Both the position numbers and the translations under genes were made by a program. 64,000 nt of DNA. Origin: Panicum virgatum. Lineage: Eukaryota > Streptophyta > Magnoliopsida > Poales > Poaceae. The stretch lies in the NCBI RefSeq assembly GCF_016808335.1, contig NC_053143.1, positions 50,809,441 to 50,873,440 on the forward strand. Direction: 5' to 3'. The notes beneath the pieces were generated by a model. It was not told the origin of the DNA, did not search any database, and saw nothing but the letters and a program-made list of their open reading frames with translations. Positions 45,347-56,648 of the stretch are shown piece by piece (the first letter of the stretch is position 1; every line of letters starts with the position of its first letter).

Positions 45347-48300
45347 ATGGACGGGATCATGGCGAGTGCCGCGACGGGGGCGATGAGCTCGCTGCTCGCC
45401 AAGCTCGCCGAGCTGCTGAGGGAGGACTACTACCAGCTGCACAAGGGCATGAGGCGCGAGGTCGCCTTCCTCAGGGACGAGCTGAGCAGCATGAACGCGC
45501 TCCTTGAGAGGCTGGCCGACGTGGAGGTGCTCGACCTGCAGACTAGGGAGTGGCGCAACCAGGTGAGGGAGATGTCGTATGACATTGAGGACTGTGTCGA
45601 CGGTTACATGCGCCGGCTGCGGAACGAACCACAGAGGCCTAGTGGAGTCATGTGGTTCTTCTTGGGGTATGTTCAGAAAGTGAAGGAGCTTGTTACGCGC
45701 TGTGAGATCACCGAGCAGATTCAGGAGCTCAGGGATCGCATTGTCGAGGCGGGACATAGAAGGAAGAGGTACAAGATTGATGATGCGGTTAGTTTCGGTG
45801 GCATCAAAGTGGTGCCTGTGGACCGGCGGTTGCCGGCACTGTATGCAGAATTTGGTGGCCTTGTTGGTATCGATGTTCCCAGGGATGAGATCATCAAGCT
45901 AGTCAATGGTGGGGTGCCGGGGATGAAGGTGGTGTCTATTGTTGGTTGTGGAGGACTGGGAAAGACTACTGTTGCAAATCAGGTTTACCGAAACATTGCC
46001 GACCAATTTGATTGCCATGCTTTTGTGTCAACAACAACAACAACATAGCCTTTTTTCCCAAGCTTTTGTGTCACTGTCCCAAAATCCTGACATGGTGATG
46101 ATATTTCGGTCTATACTGTTACAAGTCAAGAAGAATGAGTTTGGCATCACCAATTCATGTGATCAGGAACATCTCATCAGGGAACTGAGGGATTTCCTAA
46201 AGGACAAGAGGTATCTAAGTATTATAAATTAATCTGTACTAGCTTGAAATACTCTTTAACATTTTTTTGTTCAAAGAAATGCTCTTCATTCTCTTTCTAT
46301 GAATCAAATTTGAATTATTTATATATACACTTTTCATTTTATTTCAAATGCCGGATATAAATCCATCCAATTGTGAAGATTTTCTTAAAACCATTACCCC
46401 TATCATGATAGGAAATTGATAAAAAACAAACACTAGGAATTAACATCTCCTTGATACAGTAGGTTAGGACTCTGAATGGTGAGATATGAGGCTTTCTCAC
46501 ACTTGTATTATTCTGTGCTAGGTTTCAATTGAACCATAGAGCTATTTCATTTTTGTAGGTATTTAATTGTAATTGATGACCTGTGGAGCACCCAATCATG
46601 GAAGACAATCAAATTTGCTTTGTTTGAGAATACTTGCGGTAGTAGAATAATAGTGACAACAAGAATTGGTACTATTGCCAAATCATGTTCATCCCCACAG
46701 CGTGATCTTATATATGAGTTAAGGATGCTAAGTGAGGATGACTCTAAAAGACTTTTCTTTAGAAGGATTTTCGGCTCTGAGGATAAATGTCCTTACCAAC
46801 TAAAGGAGGTTTCAACTGAAATAGTTAGAAAGTGTGGTGGTTTACCATTGGCCATCATTACTATGGCTAGTTTGTTGACTACGAAGTCATACACCAGAGC
46901 TGACTGGTTAAAGGTTTGCGATTCAATTGGTTCAGGACTTGAGAAAAATGGGGATGTGGTGGAAATGAACTTGATATTATCTCTTAGTTATAATCATCTT
47001 CCTCATCATTGAAGGACATGTTTACTGTATCTAAGTATGTTTCCAGAAGATTATGTGATCAAGAGAGATTATTTGGTAAGAAGGTGGATAGCAGAAGGAT
47101 TTGTCAGTGGAAATGGTGGACGAAGTTTAGAGGTTGAAGGTGAATGCTATTTTAATGAACTTATTAACAGAAGCTTGGTTCAACCAGTAGAGTACCAGTA
47201 TGATGATAGAGTATATTCATGCCGGGTGCACGATATGATTCTTGATCTCATTACATGCAAAGCAGTTGAAGAAAATTTCGTCACTGTTGTTACTGCTAAA
47301 AAACAAATGCTGGCTCCACAGGACAAGGTTCACCGGCTCTCACTTGACTACCATGGTCTTGATAACGGAACAGCAAATCCCATTGTTACTACTTATGTTC
47401 GATCCCTGAACATATTTAGATACTCTGAACAAATGATTCCTCTTTCAGACTTTCATGCTCTAAGAGTGCTTGATCTAGATGGTAATGAGAATTTACAAAG
47501 CTGTTATCTTCAAGATGTAGGGAAGTTATTTCAGTTGAGGTACCTACGGATTAAAGCAAGCAATTTTACACTTCCAGAACAGGTAGGAGACCTCCAGTCC
47601 TTGGAAATTCTGGATCTTCTGAACTGTCCTAATCTAGGTGAATTGCCTGCTAGTATTGTTAAACTTCGGCAGTTGAAATGGTTACTTGCTCCTCCCGTGA
47701 CCTTACCAGATGGAGTTGGGAACATGCAAGCTCTAGAGTCTGTATCATTTATAACTGTGGACTTCACTACCTCCATAACGTTGTTGCAAGAGTTGGGCAG
47801 CTTGACCAGATTGAGAACCCTCGGATTGGATTGGCGCATCAATCCCCTGCATAGAGATAAAAAGATATATGAGGCTAATTTTGTTTCGTTGCTTGGTAAA
47901 CTAGGCAGTTCCCATCTTCAACGTTTAACACTCATCAGCCCTTGGCCACTAGACTTCTTGTTGGATTCTTGGTCCCCAACTCCACAGCTCCTTCAGGAAT
48001 TAGGGATCAAAGGATGGTATCTCAGTAAGATTCCATTGTGGATGGCATCACTAACCAACCTCACATACTTGGATGTTGAAGTTAAAGTGAGACAGGAAAC
48101 TCTTCAAATCCTTGGCGATTTCCCTGCATTACAATTCCTGAAGTTGTACTCAAATCCAGCAGGCCCTGAGGAAAGGTGCCTTGTTATCAGCAACAATGGA
48201 TTCCCGTGTCTGAAGAAGTTCAGCTTTGTTGGTTGGGTAAATATGATATTCAAAGAAGGAGCCATGCCAGTGCTTGAAACTCTTGAATTTCAAATCATTG

Positions 48301-48518
48301 TGCATGAGATGCAGATTGCATGTGTGTTTGGTTCTCCCGATTTTGGCATTAGCCACCTTTCCACCCTCAGGAACCTTGTTGTTACTGTTCATTGTGAAGG
48401 TTCAAGAATTGAAGAGGTGGAAGCTTTAGAGGCTGCTATCCGGAGTGCAACCAGTATGCTTCCTAACAATCCTACACTAGCTTTGCATAGATTTCTCGAG
48501 TCAGAGATGGTAAAATGA
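45347..48518 (+). pseudogene. CC-NB-ARC-LRR resistance-type gene, two disruptions
   Basis: Exons 45347-46210 and 46559-48518, with the intron in the conserved DKR|YLIVIDD position. The order is an Rx-type coiled-coil (MDGIMASAATGAMSSLLAKL, SYDIEDCVD), the P-loop VGCGGLGKTT, LIVIDDLW (kinase 2), GSRIIVTTR (RNBS-B), GGLPLAI, MFPEDY (RNBS-D region), VHDMILDLI (MHD position) and about 12 leucine-rich repeats to the C-terminus. NLRs of this type detect pathogen effectors. A small insertion with target duplication (46019-46073) adds 43 bases in the NB-ARC domain and puts a TAG in frame. Without those 43 bases the coding length would be a multiple of three (927 codons). A TGA at 47010-47012 follows LSYNHLPHH. 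Both make it a pseudogene, although the LRR part stays open. Confidence 0.9.
46019..46073 (-). mobile_element. Retroposon tail inserted in the NLR coding exon
   Basis: The 12-mer gcttttgtgtca occurs at 46019-46030 and 46062-46073. The 31-base insert is five ACA-type repeats, then catagccttttttccca and aa. On the minus strand this ends in a (TTG)n tail, as in a common plant LINE family. The insertion breaks the NB-ARC frame. Confidence 0.85.
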
Positions 48519-48890
48519 TGATGTATTGGACATAGGAGTATTGAGTTGCGTGCACCAAGCAATCCAACTCATCCTTTATTAAACAATATTTGATGTACAT
48601 ACTACCCTTGGATCAAAGAATATACACTGTACTTAGCTTTTCTCTATTTCCCTTACGGTGTGAATATATGACTTATGTGTGCTGTCGTGTTTATTGAGGG
48701 TAATGTTGTTATGTTTGATGGCAAAAGTTTAAGGGGCATTTGTATTCTTACCCCTACTTTGAAGTGTAATTATGATTTTGCTCTCATTTTCCTTTAACTT
48801 TGTGATTTTATATTTCACTATTCACAAGTCAATACAATTTTACCCCTAGTCAACGGTCAGAATAGGGCAAATATGTAAAGATCAAGAGTA
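48519..48890. other. NLR 3' flank
   Basis: Non-coding. Sequence up to about 48660 is probably the 3' UTR. No gene seen. Confidence 0.5.
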
Positions 48891-48975
48891 AATCGCAATA
48901 ACTAGTGAGAATTAAAGTAACATCCCAAAAATCGCAATAACTAGTGAGAATTAATGTAACATCCAAAAAATTCAC
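48891..48975. repeat. 39-bp tandem duplication at LTR start
   Basis: The segment aatcgcaataactagtgaga followed by attaa and gtaacatcc occurs twice, 39 bp apart. The first copy carries a version of the LTR terminal sequence (gtaacatccc) and the second leads into the real LTR start at 48955. Confidence 0.7.
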
Positions 48976-50313
48976 CAAAGTAAAGCACTCACTAAAATTA
49001 TTTCAAAATCTTTTCCGTCGCTGAGCTCCAATCTCTTCCCGGTGAATTCGTTGTCCCGACACCAAAATCAGTCACCGTCCCCTCCTTTTCCTCATTTCCT
49101 CGTCCCGACACCAAAATCAGTCACATACCCAGGGCAAAAGCCACACCGCTCGCTCGCGACCGTCGCCGTGAATTCCGCTGCGTATCTTTTTTCCCTCTCT
49201 CTTCCCTTTTTCCTTTTTCCTCTACTTCTTTTCCCCCCTCCTTCCTCCTCTCTCTCCTCACGGCCGAACACCACCAACACGCGCAGCACGCGGCCAGCCA
49301 CGCACGCCACGCGCGGAGCCGCGTGCAGGCGTGTAGCACGCCGCCGCTACGAGCCACCGCCCACGCCTGCGAACCGCTTGCTCGCGACCGTCGCTGCGAA
49401 TTCTGCCGCCTATTTTTTCCCCTCTCTTCCCTTTTTCTTTTTTCCTCTACTTCTTTTTCCCCCTCCTTCCTCCTCTCTCTCTCTCCTCATGGCCGAACAC
49501 CACCAACACGCGCAGCACGCGGCCGGCCACGCACGCCACACGCGGAGCCGCGTGCAGGCGTGCAGCATGCCGCCGCTACGAGCCACCGCCCACGCCTGCG
49601 AGCCGTCGCCTCAGCGCCACCGCGCCGCTCCACGACGCCGAGCCGGCCCCCACTGCCATTAATCTTCTGGTCAAGCTTGCCGGCTGCCACCGCCGCGTTC
49701 CCACCTCACCTGCGCCGCTGCAGCATCGTTGTCGGCACTGTGGCCTCGTTGCTCGCGCTTCAACATTGCCGGCGCCGCCGCCATCGACGACCAAAACCTC
49801 TGCTCGGCCACAGCACCTACATTGAAGTCGGGCAAAGGAGCGTCGGCACAGCTCTGCCCTCGCCGACTATAAATAGCCCCAAGCTGCTCTCCCTCGCCAC
49901 CACCGAGCTCGCCGAACTGCCCAGCCACGCCGCTCATCTTGTTCCTCGCTCCAATTTCACCCTCCTCTGTTCTTTACTGAGAACTCACGCTTCCGTGGAT
50001 CTTCCCCATCAGACCGTTTTGTTCCAAATGCTCACGCCAACATACAAATAGCCCAAATACTCACGCTTAATTCCAATTTTCGGAATTAATTAGACACCCA
50101 ATCTTACAACTACAATATCTCACCCATCCAAGCTCCAATTTCATTGATTATTTTTGCTAAATTCTTCTAAAATCTTACCAATTTCATTGATTCTTTTTTC
50201 TAAATTCTTCTAAAATATTATACTATCTGCTCCTCCTATTTTCATCTTCTCTTGAGCTCATTTTATTTTATGTTTGTGCTTGCTTGTGTTTATTTGTTGT
50301 GCGTGCCGGCCGT

Positions 50314-50449
50314 AGCTGACGGAGTGATCGAGGAAGAGAACACTGAGGAGTTTGGAGACCAGAACCGCGAGCCGGAGCCAGAAGACCCATACTGCGAGCA
50401 GGAACTCCCAAAAGGCTTTGAAGACGGCAAGTCCAATCTCATCTTTTGA
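50314..50449 (+). other. Acidic coding-like island in LTR, second copy
   Basis: After ccgtag the frame reads ADGVIEEENTEEFGDQ, NREPEPEDPYCEQELPKGFE and DGKSNLIF before TGA. It corresponds to the island at 10220-10372. An ATG-opened frame from 50252 adds a hydrophobic leader, but the gtag junction conserved in all copies suggests an intron there instead. Confidence 0.5.
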
Positions 50450-51795
50450 TGCATATTTATCCCAGTTTTACAGCCATAATCTATTGGCCTATTTATAAAA
50501 TTGCATAATATTTTATAGCTGAAACATGATTGGATAGCCACCCCTTGATTGCTATGATCATTTCTTGATAACCTATGTTTGCCTCTAAATATGACATGCT
50601 CTGTTTGGATGGTGAATACTGCTACAATGCTTAGGACCTTGCTACTCACTTTACTATACTCCAAATATAATTACGACGTGTTTTATTAAAGGAGAAATGC
50701 GTGAGATTATAAAAGGGAGAAAAATGAAATTCTTAGAAAATAAAAAAAAGAAATGCTTAGATGAGATGGATGGGCGTTTTTTGTGTGAAATGCCACTTTG
50801 TGCTCGTACCTTCGTGGTTGAGCAAGATTGGAAGCTATATCTATCTTGTCATAATTAAGGACTAAGTTGATGTGCCATCTTACCTAACTCAAATTATCGT
50901 GCAACCACTCGACCATTGTGTGTGGCAACGGCTTAGCATAAATCTCAATAGCTATTCTATTAGTCATCAGGAGAGCTGGTGTGCAACGGGTGATCAAGGA
51001 GACAGAATAAGATCTGGATGACTTATGCCCCGGTTAAACCTCATTGGTAGGTCAATAACCCCTTGGTGGATCCCGTGTTAGCTTGTCAGGTCTACTAAGG
51101 TGGGTAATGGCTTTGATAGGATCTGCACCGACACCAAGGTGATCGTGCTGCGGTCCCCTACTTGTGGGTATTGTTATACAATCTCTATAGAGTTAAAACC
51201 TATTGGAATAGCCGTGACCACATCATTGGGTGAGTTACAGTTTGGTCACATAACTAGATTTTGGGGATGGATGGTTCTACGACGGGAGTTATTTTTGGAA
51301 GGTGTCCGGCAGTTATGCCGTGAGCTACAGCGGACGGGGAGTCTGGTAGCATTAAAACTTGAATCCTTTATGTAGGATCACCCCACTTACTACTCGATTA
51401 TTAAAGAAATGCTTTGAGAAATTTTTTTCTAAAGTAAACCCTTGCATGTGTAAAATCTAACTTTACTGCAAATTAACCTCAGTATAATCTGTGTTGTGCC
51501 CCTTCGTGAATGGGGTTGAACTTATTGAGTACTTTTATACTCACCCCGATATATGTTGTTGCTTTAGAGGAAGACTCGAACTTTGTTGTTGAAGACGTCG
51601 AGTAGGTGGTCATTTCCGTACCCAACGCTGCCTGTGGTGTTGTCCCTTTGCAGAATGCTTTCTCTGGCATGTCACTCTGAGTCCGATCTGGACCCCAACT
51701 TAGTATTGCTTTAGAATATCATTGTAGCCATTTTACTGCTTGTTATCATTTGTATCAAGTATCTGCCTCCACGGAGATCGTACGGTGACTGAATT

Positions 51796-51927
51796 ATCTA
51801 TCAAATAAATGTGTTATCAGCCTCTTGCGACTGATATTTGTATCACATTTAGTCTCTACTCATCTATCTAATAAATGTGTTATCAGCCTCCTGGGACTGA
51901 TATTTGTATCACATTTAGTCTCTACTC
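51796..51927 (+). repeat. 66-bp tandem duplication at LTR 3' end
   Basis: Units 51796-51861 and 51862-51927 both run from atctatc(a/t)aataaatgtg to agtctctactc, with three differences. They end at the inverted-repeat centre. Confidence 0.85.
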
Positions 51928-51946
51928 CGGACAAGTAGAGACTAAA
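51912..51946. repeat. Centre of the large inverted repeat
   Basis: The sequence agtctctact, then ccggaca, then agtagagact joins the 3' ends of the two LTR copies. The palindromic tccgga (51926-51931) sits at the centre. The arms are the two LTR copies, about 3 and 3.9 kb. Confidence 0.85.
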
Positions 51947-54900
51947 GTGATACAAATATCAGTCCCAGGAGGCTGATAATACATTTATTCGACAAATAAT
52001 CAGACACCGTACCACCTCAGTGGAGGCGAATACTTGATACAAACAATAGCAAGTAGTAAAATGGCTACAATGATACTCCAAAGCAAGACTAAGTCGGGGT
52101 CCAGATCGGGCTCAGAGTATCACGCAGCAGAAGCATTCTGCAAAGGGCCAACACCATAGGCAGTGTTGGGTGTGGAAGCGACCACCTACTTGATGTCTTC
52201 AATAACAAAGTTCGAGTCTTCCTCTGGAGCAACAACATATATAGGGGTGAGTACAAAAGTAATCAACAAGTCTAATCCCATCCACGGAGGGGGGATAACA
52301 CAGATTATGCACAAAATATGCCAAGGATAAGGCTGAGGTTAATTTGTAGTAAAGTTAGATTTCACACATGAAAAGGGTTTATTTTAGAAAGCTTTTCTCA
52401 AACAAATTCTTTAATAACCAAATAATAAGTAGGGGTTGATCCTACACAAAGGATCAAAGTTTTAATGTTACCAAACTCCTCATCCGCCATAGCTCATGAC
52501 ACACCTGCCAGACACCTTCCAAAAACATCTCATGCCATAGAACCATCCATCCCCAAAATCTAGTTATGTGACCAAACCGTAACTCGCCCAACACCGTGGG
52601 CAAGGCTACTCGAATAGGTTTTTACTCTGCAAAGGTGGTACATCTTTACCCACAAGTAGAGTACCGTAGCACGATCACCTTGGTGTCGGTGCAAATCCTA
52701 TCAAAGCCATTACCCACCTTAGCCAGAACTGACTAGCCAACACGGGATCCACCAAGGGATTATTGACCTACCAATAAGGTTTAACCGGGGCATAAATCAT
52801 CTAGATCTTATCCTGTCTCCTTGATCACCTGTTGCTTACCAGCTCTCATGATGGCTAACAGATTAGCTAGTGGGTTTATGCTAAGCTGTTGCCACACACA
52901 ACGGTCGAGTGGTTGCACGATAATTTGAGTTAGGCAAGATGACACATCAACTTAGTCCTTAATTATGACAAGATGGATATATCTCCCAACCTTTCTCAAC
53001 CACGAAGGTACGAGAACAAGTGGCATTTCACACAAGAAACACCCATCCATCTCATCTAAGCATTTCTTTCTTTTATTTTCCAAGAATTCCATTTTTCTCC
53101 CTTTTATAATCTCACACATTTCTCCTTTAATAAAACACATTGTAATCATATTTGGAGTGTAGTAAAATGAGTAGCAAGGTCCTAAACATTCTAGCAGTAT
53201 TCACCATCGAAACAGAGCATGTCATATTTAGAGGCAAACATAGGTTATCAAAGAATGATCATAGCAATCAAGGGGTAGCTATCCAACCATATTTCAGCAA
53301 TAAACATTATACAATTTTATAAATAGGCCAATAGGTTGTGTTTGTAAAACTGGGATAAATACGCATCGGAGGATGAGATTGGACTTGCCGTCTTCAAAGC
53401 CTTTCGGGAGCTCCTGCTCGCGGTACGGGTCTTCTGGCTCCGGCTCGCGGTACTAATCTCCAAACTCCTCGGCGTTCTCTTCCTCGATCACTCCATCGGC
53501 TACGGCGACGACGGCGCACACCACAAACAAACACAAGCAAGTACAAAATTAAAATAAAATGAGCTGAAGAGAAGATAAAAATAGGAGTAATAGTTAGTAT
53601 AAGATTTTAGAAAAATTTAGAAAAAAGAATCAATGGAATTGGAGCTTGGATGGATCAGATATTGTAGTTGTAAGATTGGGTGCCTAATTAATTCCGAAAA
53701 TGGATTAACATAAATTGGAGGAGCTGCACGTGGTGGTTGTTGGGCTGTTGGTTCGGGCTTTGCGGCTAGTACTTGGGCTGGTGCTTAGTTTGTTTAATTG
53801 GGTTTGCTGGACTAAACAAAACAGAGGTGGGAGAGCCGAAGAGCTCGTGCTACAAATCACCAATACATCGCCTTAAGAAATCCACGGTGTAGGCCCAATA
53901 ACTATTCCAATCTATAGCCGCGGCCCAACTTGGGTGTGATGTGCTCCAGGCCCACGCCTAGCCTGCTACGCCAGTTACTAGCTGCGTTGACCAAGTTGTA
54001 ACCATAATCATTATGTTTTTTTCTGGGCATTGGCTAGCCCGCTGGCTTACTACGTTACGGTGCTTTGTTTTTTTTCCGCCCGTCTTCTTTTGCTTTTATT
54101 TTTATTCATGACTGTTTCTTTCTCCCTTCCGCTACATTCTATCTTTTATTCATTCAGCAGAATATTTAGATCTACTTTTACTTTCTTTTATTTCTTTTTT
54201 CTTCCTCCTGTTTACTATTTAATTTTTCTTAATTCTACAAGCAGATGTTTTTATCTATGTAATTCATGTCATTCATTTTTATTTGTTCGCAAATGCAAAT
54301 TATTTGTTCTCTTTGTAGATTAAATTGTTCCATGGCGGTGATCCATTTGTTCGCGACATTCATTTTTCTTAGTTATCATATATAATTAAATGTTTGCAAT
54401 GTGTTATATTTTGTTCGTTGTATATTTATTATTTGTTCGTTATGTTTAATTTTTTATTCATCGAAATAATAATTTGTTCGTGTCCTTAAAATATTTGTTC
54501 CCAATTTTCGAAATTAAGTATTTAGTATTATGAAAAGTTTTTTAAAAAATATTTTCTAAACATAGAAAAGTGTAATCTTGTTTTGAAGATCTTGTCGTAA
54601 AAAAGATAATGGTGCAATCCAATTTTAATTTGGATGCTTAATTTAATAGTTATAACTTTTTTAATTTTATATTTGTATGCATCTGAGTGATATCATCAAT
54701 TTTGTCGCTTCTGCATGCATGCAAAAATTCTGTCCACTTTAGCCGTCAACATGCACAATAATTAAACATAAATGGGCTAGCCCAATATCATATTCCAGAA
54801 TTACTGAAAGAGTTGAGCCCATACGTTTCAGGTGATGGCTTGCTTAACCATCACTTCAAGTGAAGGATAACCGCACCCGTGGGAGAGGGTCACAGGAAGG

Positions 54901-55869
54901 AACAGAGGGACGTCGTCCCTGTGCTCAGTGCCGCCATGGCTGGACAGCTCGAGCTCGAGCCGGTGGCAGCTCCGGCCACTGTTTTCGAATCCGAGAGTAT
55001 GGGAAGAGAGAGGAGGGTGAGGGGATTCCACTTTGGCGACTTTGGGCATGGGAAACGGAAGTTGGCTCCGGCGGCTGCGACAGCCATGGCTTCGACATCC
55101 TGCAGCTCGTGGGGAGCTTTCTGATGGGAGGGAGAGGGAAAGTCACGGGTTGGGCCGTTGGGGCTGGTAGAGGAAGGTATATGGGGTGCTCACTGTGGAA
55201 GGAATTGAACCAAGACGGCTCGGTGGACGAGGAGATTGACGAGGCGGGTCTGTTCTTGGTGAAGAACAGAGCAACCAGAAATTGGAACAAGGAGATGAGT
55301 GGCGTGGCTGGGCTGGGCGGTTCGGCGTGCTCGATGGTGGCGAGGAGAGTAGGTTGGGGTGGCTTTTATAGGCGGCGAGGGCGGAGCTGTGCCAAAGCAT
55401 CAATGGCGACGCTGTGGCCGAGCAGCTGCGTGGTCGTCGATGGCTGCGGCGCCGGGAACTTTGAAGGCGTGAGTAACGAGGCCACAGGGCCGGCGACGAT
55501 GCTGCAGCAGAGCTGATGAGGTGGGAATGTGGCGGTGGCAGCGCGGCGATGTAGGCGTGGAGGTGGGAACGTGAGTTTGCATGTGTGCGTGCTAGAGCTT
55601 AGAGTTTGGAGATGAGAGATGATAGAATGGATGTGGCAAGTTTGTGCATGGGAGCATACGTGAAAGGAGGGATTAGCCATTGTTGGTAATTAATAATGGC
55701 TTAGGGAGAAGATTGTACTAATGGAAAGACAAATGAATGTAATAAGAGATATTAGGTCTTGGAAAGGATGTTAGATGGAAAAGAAATTGAGGTCAAGAAG
55801 ATTTTTTTGCAAAGTTTTGAAATCGATTTTTGCGAGCGATATATCTCGATGAATTTTACGGATGTTACA
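51934..55869 (-). mobile_element. Long solo LTR, minus copy of an inverted pair
   Basis: On the minus strand it starts TGTAACATCC at 55869 and ends at 51934. It carries a TATA (tataaaag, 55370-55363), the acidic island (about 53505-53370, with TAG where the plus copy has CAG) and the same 3' half in order. Between about 53700 and 54850 it differs wholly from the plus copy and may hold an insertion. There is no gag or pol. Confidence 0.75.
53700..54850. other. Divergent block in the minus LTR copy
   Basis: This AT-rich stretch has no match in the plus LTR copy. It has repeated atttgttcg motifs at about 54345-54500, a ggcccaa-rich part at 53880-53950 and no recognisable gene. It may be an inserted element or an alternative LTR central region. 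Confidence 0.4.
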
Positions 55870-56132
55870 AAACTTTGCAGTAATTGCAGTTCTCAAGGTC
55901 TACATTTTACTATTACTTTTAGTGATTGCTTGTAACAAAACACTATGAACTTATAATATTTTGAAATTACCCTTCGCTAACCACGTTTTTCATGGGCTTG
56001 CACTGGGCTGTGCGTGAAGCACAAGGCCGGCCCATGGGGCGATTTCCTCTCGTAGGCCTAGGATTCGGATTAAAAAAAAACTATTCACACAAGGATGTAA
56101 ACTGGCTCAGAAAAACATCAAAGGTCAACAAG
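55870..56132. other. Intergenic
   Basis: No gene or repeat recognised between the LTR start and the hAT terminus. Confidence 0.4.
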
Positions 56133-56207
56133 CAGGGGCGGATCCAGCATGGGGGCAGGGGGGCTGGAGCCCCCCTACCTCCATGCATCGCATGGAGCCC
56201 CCCAAAT
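56133..56207. mobile_element. hAT-like terminus interrupted by CACTA element
   Basis: It starts caggggcggatccagcatgg, closely matching the hAT end at 22073. About 75 bp on, the sequence switches to a CACTA-type terminus. The other end is not in the window. Confidence 0.6.
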
Positions 56208-56259
56208 TACTACAGAAACGATTTTTAGCAACGCCCCTTTTTTTTCAAGGCGGGTGTAA

Positions 56260-56640
56260 ATGTACCCCGCTCCTACAAAAGGAGCGGGGCACTGTAGCAG
56301 ATAAACCGCCTCTAGAAACAGGTGTTTAGGGGCGGCTGGTGCTATCAACCGCCCCTGAAAATGGGGCCTATTTTCAGGGGCGCCTGACGGTATCAGCCGC
56401 CCCTAAAGATATAATTTCTCTGGGTGGCTGGTGCTATTAGCCGCCCCTGAAAATGGGGCTCCTTTTCAGGGGCGGCTGATACCATAAGCCGCCCCTAAAG
56501 ATCAAATTTTCAGGGGCGGCTGGTGTTATCAGCCGCCCCTGAAAATGAGCCCCATTTTCAGGGGCGGCTTATGGCTTCAGCCGCCCCTGAAAATATGTTT
56601 TTAGGGGCGGCTTGTGGGGTCACCCGCCTCTGATAAAAAC
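56260..56640. repeat. CACTA subterminal hairpin array, left
   Basis: About eight ggggcggct ... agccgcccct units alternate orientation with gaaaat-type spacers. Neighbouring units pair into hairpins. Such arrays are the transposase-binding subterminal repeats of CACTA elements. Confidence 0.85.
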
Positions 56641-56648
56641 TATAAATA
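56639..56648 (+). promoter_or_regulatory. TATA box of CACTA transposase gene
   Basis: The sequence actataaata follows the subterminal array. A leader with a splice donor near ctataaggtaag (about 56775) follows, and the coding exon begins after an acceptor near 57233. Confidence 0.55.

Larger units (their letters stand above)
48955..51927 (+). mobile_element. Long solo LTR, plus copy of an inverted pair
   Basis: It starts TGTAACATCC and shares order and motifs with the solo LTR at 8467-11771: a pyrimidine-rich GC leader, a TATA box (tataaatag, 49868-49876), the acidic island at 50314-50449, cggttaaacctca (about 51030), ggatctgcaccgacac (about 51118) and cctcctgggactgatat near the end. There is no gag or pol. 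Its last 66 bp are duplicated in tandem (51796-51861, 51862-51927). The inverted partner begins at 51934. Confidence 0.8.

Noticed and set aside
50252..50313. Signal-peptide-like start for the LTR acidic peptide
   Set aside because: The hydrophobic leader is not kept as coding in the other LTR copies, while a pyrimidine-rich stretch ending gtag is. A splice acceptor fits better.
54860..55516. 218-codon plus-strand frame
   Set aside because: Antisense to the LTR leader; its reverse strand matches the leader of the plus LTR copy.
56260..56640. CRISPR-like array
   Set aside because: The repeats alternate orientation, have no unique spacers of fixed length, and lie in a eukaryotic CACTA terminus.
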